Below, in pieces: positions 1 through 10,927 of a stretch of 64,000 bases of DNA (positions are counted from its first letter, which is position 1; every line of letters starts with the position of its first letter). Made by a program: the position numbers and the translations under genes. The notes beneath the pieces were generated by a model that saw only the letters and a program-made list of their open reading frames with translations, ran no database searches and was not told where the DNA came from. This DNA comes from Cyclaneusma minus (taxonomy: Eukaryota; Ascomycota; Leotiomycetes; Marthamycetales; Marthamycetaceae): the NCBI GenBank assembly GCA_037179335.1, contig JAKZHN010000026.1, positions 1-64,000 of the forward strand, read 5' to 3'.

Positions 1-126
1 AATATAATAAATATAATAAATATAATAAATATAATAAATATAATAAATATAATAAATATAATAAATATAATAAATATAATAAATATAATAAATATAATAA
101 ATATAATAAATATAATAAATATAATA
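1..126. repeat. 9-bp AT tandem repeat
   Basis: Fourteen head-to-tail copies of AATATAATA with no substitutions. The array begins at the window edge, so its true left end is unknown. After 126 the register breaks into irregular AT-rich sequence. It is a minisatellite-like low-complexity block, and no function is implied. Confidence 0.95.
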
Positions 127-2055
127 ATTAATAAAATAATATTTATTAATTTTTAATATATATATATATATTATTTTTAAACCCTAATTAATGCATGTAT
201 TTTTAATTAAGCTTTTAATAAATAATTTTAAGTTTTTCATCCGGCTATTTATATTTTTAAATATTGCCTTTAAAAAAATTATTATTAAGCGTTAATTTTA
301 ATAATAAAGTTAATTTTATTTTTAATATTTATTTTTAATTGGAATAACTTGTTTTAAATAGTAAAATTTAATTGCCTAGGTACGTAAAAAACCCTATTTT
401 CCGCTAAAATAAGTAAACGGTTTTTCTAGCAAAGGAATAATTGCCTTTTACGTAAATAGGTACCTATTGGTGTCAAAAGGCGGCGCCGCGGCGGGAGCCA
501 CAGGTACCTACCTAGGTAGGTACCTTACCTAGGTATAATAGGTATGCATAACGACGAGGAGTGGCGCTAAACCTTAGGTATCCTGCCCCGCATTCAGTAT
601 ACTCCATTCACGGATTGAATTCAATTTGTTAAATTTGCGTGGGGGTCGTGGGGTCGTAAATTTATATACCTGCCTAAATACTATTTACTTTAACAGAACA
701 GGGGGGTTTTGAAATACCGTATATCTGGTACAGGTACCTACATCCGTCACACCTCAAGACAGCTCACCACTTCAAACTCGCGCGCCTTTTGATCATGAAC
801 AAAATGGAACAAAATAGATTCAAGTAGAATCTCGATCGTATGGATCCACGTTCCTTTCCAGCCCTTGTTCAATGGCCGCCCCATCCATCATTGGCCAATG
901 CATCACCTGACGGGAAGGCAAAACGACAGGTTGAACCGCTGGATGTTTCTGTGGGTTAAGGGTGTTGGCAGCCATCCACCACGGCGACCACGTGGCTCAA
1001 ATATGGCTTACCGTGGCCATGTCTCCGTCGGCCTATCGTGCCATGACACTCTTAGCTAGGTAGGTTCCCAAGCTGCGTCGTTGGATGACGGCCAGCACGT
1101 TGCTTCCCGACGGCCAGCGGCAAGCACGAGGCTCAGCACATGGATGGCTGTCGAGGCACACGGCTGGATGCTTCCTTCCACTGTCGAGGCGAGCACAGCA
1201 ACAGCGACGCAGCATTGGCGGTTGGTGGGTGCTGTAATGTGCTGTAATGGCAGCTAACAGCAGGCAGCAGTCGCGGTGGAAATGGTGCAAATTTGCACAC
1301 TCGGGAGGGAAAAGTCTTCCCGTGATGCCAAAGTGGATTTGATCGCATAATAGCCCGCCGCCAGCATGCACGGGTGGATTCTTATTTAATAATAAGCTTT
1401 GGGAGCGATCTCCCCCCGCCATCCACCGCCTTCTGCGTTGGGCTGGCCGTCGCAGACTCAATTCAACTACAAATATTGGCTCTTTGTATCACCTCCCTAC
1501 CTATCTCCACGCGCCGGAAAAGATTTCGGTTGCTGGCGTGGATAAGTACCGGATGTCTTCTCCAGCTCCTGCTCCAGAGCCCCAATAGCCGGTTGTGCGC
1601 ACCTTCCTCCCCCCCGCCCGCGCCTCCGTTCGCCGCCGCGTCCCTCCTGCCGCCGCAGTGCCAGCAAAGCTGTTGCCCTGGTCGGCCGCCACCTCCTGCC
1701 AATCTGGACGTCAAGGTGTTGTTGCAAGCTAGTAGTAGCTCGACAAAGAAAAATCGCTTCCTCGTGAGCAGCCTCCCTCGTCAACTCTCTCTCCATTCCC
1801 ATCAAATTCCCGCGGCTGATTTGTCGTTCTCCCTGCTCAGACGTCAACCATCCTCTCCACGCATGAAGCTGCCAACCTGACCCCGGCTGCCCCAATATAC
1901 CCTGCGAGGATTCGTCTCCGCAACCAATCAGCCAGGCTGCACTCCTCCCCACAGCCGCTCTTGTTCTCTGGCCGGCCCGTTCTGCAGGACCGTGGAGATC
2001 CCTTCCTCCCCAGATCGGCACATCGTCTTCGGCCAATTTCTCACCGAGATAGCAG
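127..2055. other. AT-rich block, then gene-free upstream region of nmrA
   Basis: 127-480 is very AT-rich, with many TTTTTAAT and AATAATA runs and no credible reading frame. Composition changes abruptly near 480, where GC-rich sequence starts. From 860 to 2055 the sequence is GC-balanced and pyrimidine-rich in parts (1590-1700, 1770-1870), as expected for a fungal promoter and 5' leader. The 10-mer GTGCTGTAAT is repeated in tandem near 1228-1248. The short reading frames here show no recognisable protein. The AT block may be an old repeat altered by RIP (repeat-induced point mutation), but this is inference. Confidence 0.6.
503..524. repeat. 22-bp perfect palindrome containing CCTAGG
   Basis: The 22 bases starting GGTACCTACC equal their own reverse complement. 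A further partial copy (TTACCTAGGTA) follows at 525-535. The core CCTAGGTA or its flanks recur elsewhere in non-coding parts of the window, for example 375, 5116, 8239, 16010, 16316 and 49640. Whether it binds a protein is unknown. Confidence 0.85.
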
Positions 2056-3447
2056 ATGCCCTCAGCAACCCCGCGGGCCGATCTTGTTGTGAGGACCCGC
2101 ACGCCCTCTGCCAAACCCCCGACGGCAAAGTCGACTCACGGCCTGTCACCGAGCTGCACCCCGCTGCTGAACAGTCAAAAGGGGGCTGTTGCCGAACACC
2201 ACGAAAACCGCTACAGCCCTTACAAGCCTCCGCGGAGTCCCAGGCTCATGCCGAGAGGAACGATAGTTGTTGTGAACTCGTCCGGCCGCCAAGCTGCCTC
2301 ACTTATCCGTGTGGCCAGCGCTGTCGGATTTCAGGTGCATGCGCAACTGCGAAATCTGTCGGGTATAGTGGCCCAGGAGATATCAGGGCTTCCCAATGTC
2401 AAGGTCTTTGTGGGCGACCTTTATACCACATCTTCTACCACGAACGAGCTAGCATCGCCCGATCGGCAAGGCATAAATCATGAGTTGATTAGAGATCTCT
2501 TCGATGGCGCGGACATTGCCTTCATCAACACGACCTTTTGGGGAGATGAAGTAGCCATCGGCTGCGCCCTCGCCGATGCAGCAGTGAGGGCGAATATAAA
2601 GCACTACATCTATTCTTCCATGCCCGACCATTCTCGTCATACGCCGCCTGGCTCTCCAACCCCCTGGCCAGCACTTCCCCTCTGGTCCTGCAAAATGAAA
2701 ATAGAAGATCACATCCGCTCACTTTCGCCAGCTCTTCCAGCAACGTTCGTTTACACCGGTATCTACAACAATAACTTCACCTCCCTCCCCTACCCCCTTT
2801 TCTGCATGGAGCTCCAAAAGGATGGTTCTTTCGTCTGGCAGGCTCCTTTCCACCCTGATGTTCCACTACCCTGGCTTGATGCGGAACACGATGTTGGTCC
2901 AGCCGTACTGCAACTCATCAAAGACGGTCCCCGGAAGTGGACTGGACCACTCGACCCGGAACGGGGCTGTATGGGTGATTGTATCGCTTTTGCCTATGAG
3001 ATGCTCACGCCCACAGAAGTCTGTCGCGCCTTCTCGCGAGGCTTGAATCGCCCGGTACGATATGTGCATGGTCCAATCGAAGTCAAGGTGTCGATTCCCC
3101 ACGGTTACCGAGAACAGCTTGATGCACTGGAAAGGCTATATAGCAAGGAGATAGGAGGCGAAGATGGGAAGGGCCAGCCACCCTATTTCGGAAGTCGTCA
3201 TTTGGAGGACAGTTGTCCAGGAGATGCGATGAGGCTGTGGGAGGGTCATCGAGGCATCGAGGAATATGCTCGCGAGGTTTTCCCGCTGGAAGAGGTTGCG
3301 AATGGTAGAACGTGGATGGTGAACGAGAGCGCGCGTACTTCGCTGAATGGCTACGAAAATGGCGACGACGAGGAAGCGGAAGACGACGATTTCCTGACGA
3401 TGGGTGAGAGCATCGCCAGGAGGTCGGACCAGGAATGGCATGCTTAG
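2056..3447 (+). CDS. nmrA: NmrA-type nitrogen metabolite repression regulator
   Basis: Intronless frame of 463 codons. NmrA proteins are NAD(P)-binding, enzymatically inactive SDR-fold proteins that bind the GATA activator AreA/Nit2 and dampen it when preferred nitrogen is present. The family is recognised from the Rossmann start TIVVVNSSGRQAASLIRVAS, HYIYSSMPDHS, TFVYTGIYNNNFTSLPYP, PLPWLDAEHDVGPA and the C-terminal EEYAREVFPLEE. The Rossmann fold begins only at residue 68. An internal ATG at 2248 would give a 399-residue protein nearer the usual size, so the first 64 residues (Ser/Pro-rich) are either a lineage extension or untranslated. An acidic tail (GDDEEAEDDDF) follows the conserved part. 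The peptide transporter next door also belongs to nitrogen supply. Identity is firm and the start is uncertain. Confidence 0.93.
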   Translation: MPSATPRADLVVRTRTPSAKPPTAKSTHGLSPSCTPLLNSQKGAVAEHHENRYSPYKPPRSPRLMPRGTIVVVNSSGRQAASLIRVASAVGFQVHAQLRNLSGIVAQEISGLPNVKVFVGDLYTTSSTTNELASPDRQGINHELIRDLFDGADIAFINTTFWGDEVAIGCALADAAVRANIKHYIYSSMPDHSRHTPPGSPTPWPALPLWSCKMKIEDHIRSLSPALPATFVYTGIYNNNFTSLPYPLFCMELQKDGSFVWQAPFHPDVPLPWLDAEHDVGPAVLQLIKDGPRKWTGPLDPERGCMGDCIAFAYEMLTPTEVCRAFSRGLNRPVRYVHGPIEVKVSIPHGYREQLDALERLYSKEIGGEDGKGQPPYFGSRHLEDSCPGDAMRLWEGHRGIEEYAREVFPLEEVANGRTWMVNESARTSLNGYENGDDEEAEDDDFLTMGESIARRSDQEWHA

Positions 3448-5777
3448 GGCTCTGGGTTTCTGCATTTGATATGGTGGTCAGCATTTTAGGGAATTGACTT
3501 GCGGCAACAAAAGAACAGCACACTCGGAAACTCGACGAGCTACAGAATTATGGAGCAATTGGGACGGCATCAGCGGCTAGGCGGTTGGTAATGGTGGCAA
3601 AAAGGCGCTTTCGTATCAAAAAAGCTTTGTGGAGATTGGCCCTCGGATTCAAGAGGTGCACAGGGTCATGGGGCATTTCTAGGCGGAGAAAACGTGTTCA
3701 GGGGGGTGCATTGATATTTGGCATTTTCTGTGCCTGTGCATGAGTTTTGGCACCATTGCTCTATCTCCGCGTCGCAGCGCTCACGAGTACTAGTACCTAG
3801 GGTATTTTAGCTGTGGCCTTGCTTCTCACGTCTTGATTCTTCCTTGATTCTAATGTCGTTGAAAGCGTCTGCTCGAGCTTCGATTGTGTGAGTGATGCAG
3901 CAAGAGCCAGCCAGACCTTGGCCAACAGGTATTATGACAAGCATTGGATGGAATGCACTATTGCCAGAATGGAGCATAGGTACAGTAGGCCAATCCTCCT
4001 CATTCATCCAGTCTCCGGATTTAGCTGTGTTTGACCGAAGCTCCGGATTCAAAAAAGGCTTCTGGAAGCGCACAAGGCTTCTAGAAGAGGGCCGCTTGAG
4101 GATTAGTGGGAGTTCCAAGAATGTAGGACAGGGACAAGGGGTCTTCGGGGTTGCCGCCTTGCATGCTGGTGTATGCACAATGGAAGGCCATTGTTAGGTT
4201 GATAAGGCTGAGTCCTGGCGAATAGCAGAGATAGCAAAAGCAAATGCGTGATGGCGATTGACAGCACTTATCAAATTTCTTATCTGATGATGGCAATTGT
4301 GTGGCAACACCAGCACCGGCCTACATCTCGGCTCTGCACATCCGATTGATCATTGCCAATCCTCTTGGCAGTTTGTATGGGTATGCCGCTGTGGCCCGGT
4401 CTACATGTACAGAGATGCGGCTGCGACGTTACTTCTTCAATCGCTCTCGTGCTGGCGCTTGGGGCCAATTGATACATGTATCGTTGCCAACAGCGTTGCT
4501 TGATATCATGATAGCAGCTGCGATCGAATTCTTACGGAATGACAATATAAGGGTAGTAAGAATCGCGGCCTTGGCCGACCCGGCTACTACTTGACGCGGC
4601 AGGCGCCTCCAGCCAGGCCTTAGATCATGCCTTGACGCTTTCTCATCGCTGGTGCGGTTATCGCAGGCGCCCGCTTTTTTCATCCCCAACATTTCCAGTC
4701 CTCTGGATTTCAATGTTGCCTCGCCTCAGTTGCAAAATGAGATTCCTGCTCGCCGGACCCTTTCCGAATCGGAAGCAGCAACCGACAAACCCGCGACATG
4801 GATACAGCTGTGCCGCCGGAGTCCAAGACTTCAATCGATGTGCAGTGTGCAACATTCAATGATGGTCCATGGCGATCCTGGACCACTACGGGTCCATATG
4901 AGGCACTCAGGACGACATGGAGAGGCCGCCCGCCTGGATGTCAATTCCCGACTGATGCGCACGCTGCTGCTCGTATCTCCTCCATTACTCCTCTGTTATT
5001 ACCAAGGTATTGTTGGTGATGTCGACTTATCGCCTGGGCCCACTTCCTTGCGAGATTGAGCCGTGGTGTTACCACAGCCCACATAGTTCTTCTCGACTCT
5101 GCTTCGAGCGTTTCTTACGTAGGTAGGTAAGGTCGGTCCTACTCTCCATTCAGTCATTTTCCATGTCAACTATGTTCGGCCTTCCGCATGGCCAAGTCTG
5201 CAAGCTGCCTGTTCCCGGGACGCGATGGAGAAGGCTGTCGGCGCAGGCCGTCCGCTCGCGTCCCATCATCCCATGTCGAATCATGGCCACGCTCGCTACG
5301 CGGCTCTAAGTCTGGGGCACAGGCGGCGCGCAAGGATGCAGAATCCACTGCTATCAGTCCAGAGCACCCGGCGGACAAGGCTCCCTCACAAGACTTGGCA
5401 TCAGTCGCCTTCCCCAATCGACGGCGCCTTTGTGGGCGGGAGATAAGGCTCTGCTCCGTCTGACTGGTCCAGGGCTCGCGACCTTCCCCAGTCTCAAAGA
5501 ATCCCAAAGCCACAATGGGCGTGATTCCCGAGGTGCAGCCTTGAAGCAGCCTGCTGATCCCCAGTGGCCGAAAGGTGGGACCGGCCATGGCTTTGTGCAC
5601 CGAGGACTCATATATCTAGGCTCAGTCCGTTCTCTCTCCTTTGTCCCTCGATTATTCCACGACTCCTCGCAACTCCCTTCCCGTGCGCCCAGCCCCGCGA
5701 CCCGAGGCCGTCGCACCCTCTGATCCTAGATCTGCTGGGCTTCGAGTCTCGAGCCCTTCCTGCAATTGCTCTCCACC
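3448..5777. other. Intergenic, nmrA 3' side and PTR2 promoter
   Basis: About 2.3 kb without a supported gene. The reading frames at 3.9-4.2 kb and 4.6-5.1 kb lack codon-usage or domain support. AGATAAG at 5441-5447 and its reverse complement CTTATC near 5024 fit the HGATAR core bound by AreA-type GATA factors, which is relevant because the downstream gene is a peptide transporter. GATA hexamers are common by chance, so this is suggestive only. A CCTACC/GTAGGTAGG motif lies at 5116-5128. Confidence 0.5.
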
Positions 5778-7872
5778 ATGCCTATTGGAAGCAGTCTCGA
5801 CGTGGCCGCCGGCGCCCAGCACGACCCGGCTCTCACTCTGCCTCCCGACGAGAAGCACCAGCTCCCCGCCACGGCCCATGTCACCGAGATGCCTCCTGTT
5901 TTCCAGGGAGAAGCGCAAAAAAATCTGCCCGAGTACTTAGACCACGATGATGACAGCGAGTACCACGCGCCGACCGACGAGGAATTGGCGACCTTGAGAA
6001 GAGTTTCAGACAAGATTCCCTATCCCGCTTTCATGGTGGGCTTTGTGGAATTGTGCGAAAGATTTTCCTACTACGGAACTACTGTTGTGTGTACGTCAGC
6101 GCAGCTCCACATCTGTGGAATATGTGTGTTGACATTGCCTTTCTAGTCACCAACTTCATCCAACAGCCACTCCCTGCCGGATCAAACACTGGCGCTGGCG
6201 GTAGCGATCAATCGGGTGCCTTGAACATGGGCCAGCAGGCTTCCACTGGTTTGACCACATTCAACACTTTCTGGGTCTACCTTGTTCCTCTGGTATGTCT
6301 GGCCTGAGCATGAAAATACGGCGTTGAGCTGGTTTGACTAAGAACTCAATAGTTTGCTGCTTATGTCGCCGACACTTATCTCGGTCGCTACAAGACCATT
6401 TGCTGGGCTATTGGAATTGCTATCATCGGCCACATAATCATGATTATGTCTGCCATCCCTCCTGTTATCGTTAAGCCAAACAGCTCGCTTGCCTGCTTCA
6501 TCATCGGTTTGATTATCATGGGCATTGGAACCGGTGGCTTCAAGCCCAATATTTCACCATTGGTCGCTGAACAGCTGCCTTTGACGAGGATGACTGTCAA
6601 GACCCTGCCGTCTGGCGAGAGAGTTATTGTCGACCCAGCTGTTACATCCAGCCGAGTCTACCATTGGTTTTATCTGCTCATTAACATTGGCGCACTCGGT
6701 ATGTTCTGCCCACTAAACAAATACCTGTTATTTATCCGACGTCATCCATTAATACGCATTGTCTAGTTGGGCCCATCTCCATGGCCTACTGCGAATACTA
6801 CGTGGGCTATTATCTTTCTTTCACCCTGCCGACCGCCGTTTTTCTCCTCTGCCCCTTCGTCATGTGGTACGGCAAGGGCAAGTATAAGACTTCCCCGCCA
6901 CAAGGCTCCGTCCTGGGTAAAGCCACTCGGATCTTCATGTTTGCGAACAAAGGCCGCTGGCACCTGAACCCCGTCAAGACTTACCGCCACCTGCACGACG
7001 GCACCTTTTGGGAGACCGTCAGGCCGAGCGCCATCGACCCGGCCCTTCGCCCCGCATGGATGACGTTCGACGACCAGTGGGTTGACGAAGTTAGACGTGG
7101 ATTCGCCGCTTGCTCTGTTTTCTGCTGGTACCCCCTGTACTGGCTCACGTACAACCAAATGAACAACAACATGACCTCCCAAGCTGCAACCATGAAGCTC
7201 GGTGGCGTCCCCAACGACGTCATTTCTAACCTGGACCCCTTCGCTCTCATTATCCTCATTCCCATCTGCGATATCTTCCTCTACCCTCTTCTCCGCAAGA
7301 TGAAGATCAACTTCAGCCCTATCAAAAAGATCACACTCGGTTTTTACACGGGAGCTGCGGCTATGGTCTGGACTGCCGTGGTTCAAGCATATATCTACAA
7401 GTATAGCGACTGTGGCACCCACGCCGCCAGCTGCGATACCACAGTTAGTATCAGTGTTTGGGCGCAGACTGGCGGATATGTTCTTATTGCTCTTTCGGAA
7501 ATCTTCGCTTCGATTACTTCGCTCGAGTACGCATACTCGAAAGCACCACGGAATATGCGATCCATGGTGCAAGCCTTTGCCCTATTCACAACAGCCATCG
7601 CGGCCGCAATTGGAGAGGCTTTTGTCAGTCTCAGTGAGGATCCCTTGCTGGTCTGGAACTACGGCGTGATGGCAGTTTTGGCTTTCATTGGCGGAACTGG
7701 CTTTTGGATCCAGTTCAGGGGCTTGGACAAGATGGAAGATGAGCTGAACATGTTGCCGACTGGTCACGTGGATGCGGCGCCCAAGGATATTGAGGATGCG
7801 GACAGCACATACGGGAGGCCGGTGGCAGGGGAAATCCCGCTCGATGCGGATGAGAAGAAAGCGGCGGCTTAG
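5778..7872 (+). CDS. POT/PTR2 family proton-coupled di-/tripeptide transporter
   Basis: Four exons: 5778-6090, 6147-6292, 6353-6698 and 6767-7872, with GT-AG introns of 56, 60 and 68 nt. All phases agree and give 636 residues, normal for fungal Ptr2. After a hydrophilic acidic N-terminus come the family signatures FVELCERFSYYGTTVVFTNF, GTGGFKPNISPLVAEQ and FYLLINIGAL, then WYPLYWLTYNQMNNN and about twelve hydrophobic segments. These proteins import small peptides with protons across the plasma membrane. The start is the first ATG that preserves the acidic N-terminus, and no upstream in-frame ATG was seen. It lies 2.3 kb downstream of nmrA in the same orientation. Nitrogen regulation is plausible but inferred. 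Confidence 0.95.
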
Positions 7873-8634
7873 ATTGGAGTTGAGTGTTTGGAAATGAATA
7901 TAAGAATTTAATGCTTGGATAACCATGCCAGGAGCGAGATGTTAATGGAGGGGGAAAATTTTATGATATAATGGATACCAGTTTCGATCTTTCCATCTTT
8001 CTTTCCTTTCTGTATTTTGCAAACTGCCAGACACCGACGTAGAGCACCGTGGAAAGGGGCTTGAAATTCTGTATAAGGTACGGCTCGATGTGAATTTCTA
8101 CCTGTCTCAAGGTATTGGAAACTTCGAATTGGGCTAGGTAACCGTGAGCTAGGTTTAACCGTTGCGCCAAGTTTTTGAGATCCAAAAACTGATAGCAGCC
8201 TCTCAAAAGGAATTGCGCTACTAAAAGTCTAAAACATACCTAGGAATTGTACCTAGCATCTGCATGGAAGAGAAGATCAGCTCAAACAGCGCCACAACGA
8301 ATACTTCACAAAAGCGTCCCTATAACACATTTTACCAATTTTACCATACCTAATTTTAGTGACGCATCCTTTCTCTACTAGTATGCGAAAGTTATCATGA
8401 CGTTCTGCTGTAATTCCCGTCCGTTTTACTAAGCCCAAGCCTTTCGATGTTGTTCAAATTGGGCAAATTTTCGTTTCCGTATCAAACTGAAAGACTCAAT
8501 TTCCTAGGAAGCCCGCCACCTATTATACTTTTAAAAACTTTTCCGGGCAGTTTGATCCCAGCGTCCCGTAGTCGTAGTTATCGCTTCGATACACGGTCTA
8601 GAGCGTGGATAGAAATCAGAAAAACCTAAGGTAA
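7873..8634. other. Convergent intergenic region
   Basis: Tail-to-tail spacer between the peptide transporter and the GH79 gene. It is AT-rich, particularly 8300-8600, and has two CCTAGG motifs near 8239-8255. No reading frame in it resembles a protein. It should contain both 3' UTRs. Confidence 0.6.
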
Positions 8635-10402
8635 TCAGAAATACACAACCACGGCCTCACTATCTAGCACCGTAATCTGCACCTGCCCTCCACTAACACT
8701 CGCACTTTCATACGTCTCCATTCTCTGCACAGCACAAGTGACATTCGCAAACTCCTGCCCGCCAAAACTCGGGTTGCTCCCCTGATCCACTCGACTCAAC
8801 GCATTAGCCGCCGTCAGTGTCTTCCACCTCACCGTCGCCCCAGTCAGCCCAGTCAGCGTGAACGTCTCACTACCCCGGGTTCCCGTTTCAAAGTACACCG
8901 AGTTTATTAATATAGCCCGGAGCGGCGCCCCGTTCGCTCCATACACTACATACGCTCCGTAATCTGTAGTTCCAGTGTCGAGCATGGCAATGTGCGAACC
9001 GCTCGCCATAGCTGCAACTGCAGCATAGGCGCCGTAATACGGCGCGCCCATATCGTAGCGACCGAAGAAGCAGTAATAGCATAAGCCGAGTGTGCCGTGA
9101 TGAAAGTAGGTGCGTGAGATATTGGAAGCCGAGGCGCGAAGCGAGTAGTCAAGAGTCCAGAGGGCGGCGCCAAAGGTAGGAGACACGTCTGCGGCGCCGC
9201 CGCCAAAGATTGAGTTTGTTTCGCCGAGGACATACTGCTTACCTACATCGAGCACGGCAGCGATGTCGTCGTCGTAGGCGGCGATATTGCTGACGATGTT
9301 GGAGTGGCTCATCAGGCTTTGCACGGTGCCGCCGGGGTAGCTGTGGTGCGAGTAATCGTAAATGTATGATTGAACGGTGGCATTTTGTGTTGCGAGGAGC
9401 TGGGAAATGCCCCAGGTTGGAGGTGCCGAGTTGAAGACACCGCCTTGGAAGATGGCGGGCTTACCTAGGGCTGCGCCGACTTGGGCAGTCCATGAGTCTT
9501 GGGATGCTGCGTCTAGAGCTGGCGTCCACTGGCCGATGTCGGTTGCGATCTTTTGGCCGTCAGACAAGTAGTCTACTCTCGTTGTGTCAGTTGTGGGCTT
9601 TGCTGGTTGAGTAAACTTGGGTCCTACTACATGATACCTGACGCAGGGGTGGACATAAGCATGTAAGAAGACACAGTAAAACCTACACTCTGGCTCGTTT
9701 CCAAGTTCGATGGCTAAGAGGTTGCCCATCTCAGATACTGCAACCTCGGCGGCCGCAATCGTGTTGGAGATATTGTCATGGCCACGGTTAAGACCTTTGA
9801 TGCGGTTAGCAACTTGTCTTTTTGGCTTTTTCTGGGTTGCAGTGCGTCTACCCAAAACTACCTTTCCTTCGTAAGTATCGGCCAGGGTCATGAAGGACGG
9901 CCCGTAGGTCAAGTTAGCGGGCGCATCTGTTGGGGAGTCAACAGCGTATAGAACATAGGCCGTAAGAGCCGGATCATAAACAGCTCGGTCCCTGGCAAGA
10001 TATGTTAGTGCCTGCTTCTAGAAGTCGAATTGAAGCCAAGCGGCAATGCCACTTCTCGGCGGCAGCACCGGCACGGTTACTTACTGCGTCGTACCGCCAA
10101 TTCTCAATGGAGGCCAAGTTCCCGTGAGGTTTTCCCAATTTTCCAAGCACTGATGAGTGGCAGTCACATTCGTGAAGTAGCTGGGGAAGTCGAAAAACTC
10201 GATCCTGCTTCCTGTTAGCATTTATGAGGATTCCGGGGATAGGTAGGCCTCACGATAGACCAACCGGAGCAGGATCAAGAGGCGCAGCTCCATTGGGGGG
10301 CGAGCTTGGAATGGAATATGTAACAGTCGCGGCCTCTGAGAGAGAAGCTATGCATGACAGTACGACTACGAGACATGTCGAGAGACCCAAGAAAGCCAAC
10401 AT
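8635..10402 (-). CDS. Secreted GH79 family glycosidase (beta-glucuronidase-like)
   Basis: Five exons, in coding order 10402-10254, 10204-10085, 9991-9852, 9794-9687 and 9626-8635, giving 502 residues. An N-terminal signal peptide (start MLAFLGLSTCLVVVLSC, end near SEAATV) predicts secretion. GH79 features are LSIEFFDFPSYF, LRIGGTTQ, VVLGLNRG, the acid/base glutamate in ELGNEPE and the nucleophile glutamate in LGETNSIFGGG, followed by the beta-sandwich C-terminal domain. Fungal GH79 enzymes remove glucuronic acid or 4-O-methyl-glucuronic acid from arabinogalactan or related glycans, and the exact substrate cannot be read here. The acceptor of the fourth intron is uncertain: ATGTAG at 9627-9632 keeps frame, but the residues just after GNEPE are unusual. 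A secreted GMC oxidoreductase lies upstream on the same strand. Confidence 0.9.
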
Positions 10403-10927
10403 GACGGCGAGCAAGGTCGACAACAGCCAGTACGTAGGGTACTGGCACGTTTTGAATAGAAAAGAACAGAGAGATTCAGAAGTCCATGCCTACTGCAGTG
10501 TCACACATATTCCAGGGTGTGGACCGGCGGCGCGTAAGTATCATTGCTGGCAGTATGTAGTATGTACGATAATGATATGTGCTCAAGCGTCGTGTTCGGG
10601 CTTTATTTCATGCCAATGACAGTTGTCGATGTGAGAGAAGATCGACAGTGAGGTGCGCCCCGGTCCCCGCATCTTCTCGGCCCGCCTTTCTCGGGAGAGC
10701 TACATCAGCATTAGTCCGCCAATAGGCAAAAGAATGCCTCTGTAGCTCGGTCTTACTGAACCGCTCCAATCAATATCATGGTGATGATTGTAATTTCAAA
10801 TGGATGGATGAAGCACGCGGAAAAGTGACGAAGCAAGAAGAATTGCAATGACGAAAATATATTCGCTCTTGAAGAAACGGACGTTGCAATCAGTTTCAGT
10901 CAATAATCATTCAACCTCATACACATC
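10403..10927. other. GH79 promoter and GMC oxidoreductase 3' region
   Basis: Spacer of about 0.5 kb between two minus-strand genes. No protein-like frame was found. It must contain the 3' UTR of the oxidoreductase and the promoter of the glycosidase. No clear regulatory motif was recognised. Confidence 0.5.

Noticed and set aside
179..190. CCCTAA at the left end, like a telomere repeat
   Set aside because: Only one copy occurs (AAACCCTAATTA), with no tandem array. The AT minisatellite is not telomeric.
4652..5059. Plus-strand 135-codon frame upstream of PTR2
   Set aside because: No start context, domain or amino-acid pattern of a real protein. It lies in a long intergenic region with overlapping frames on both strands.
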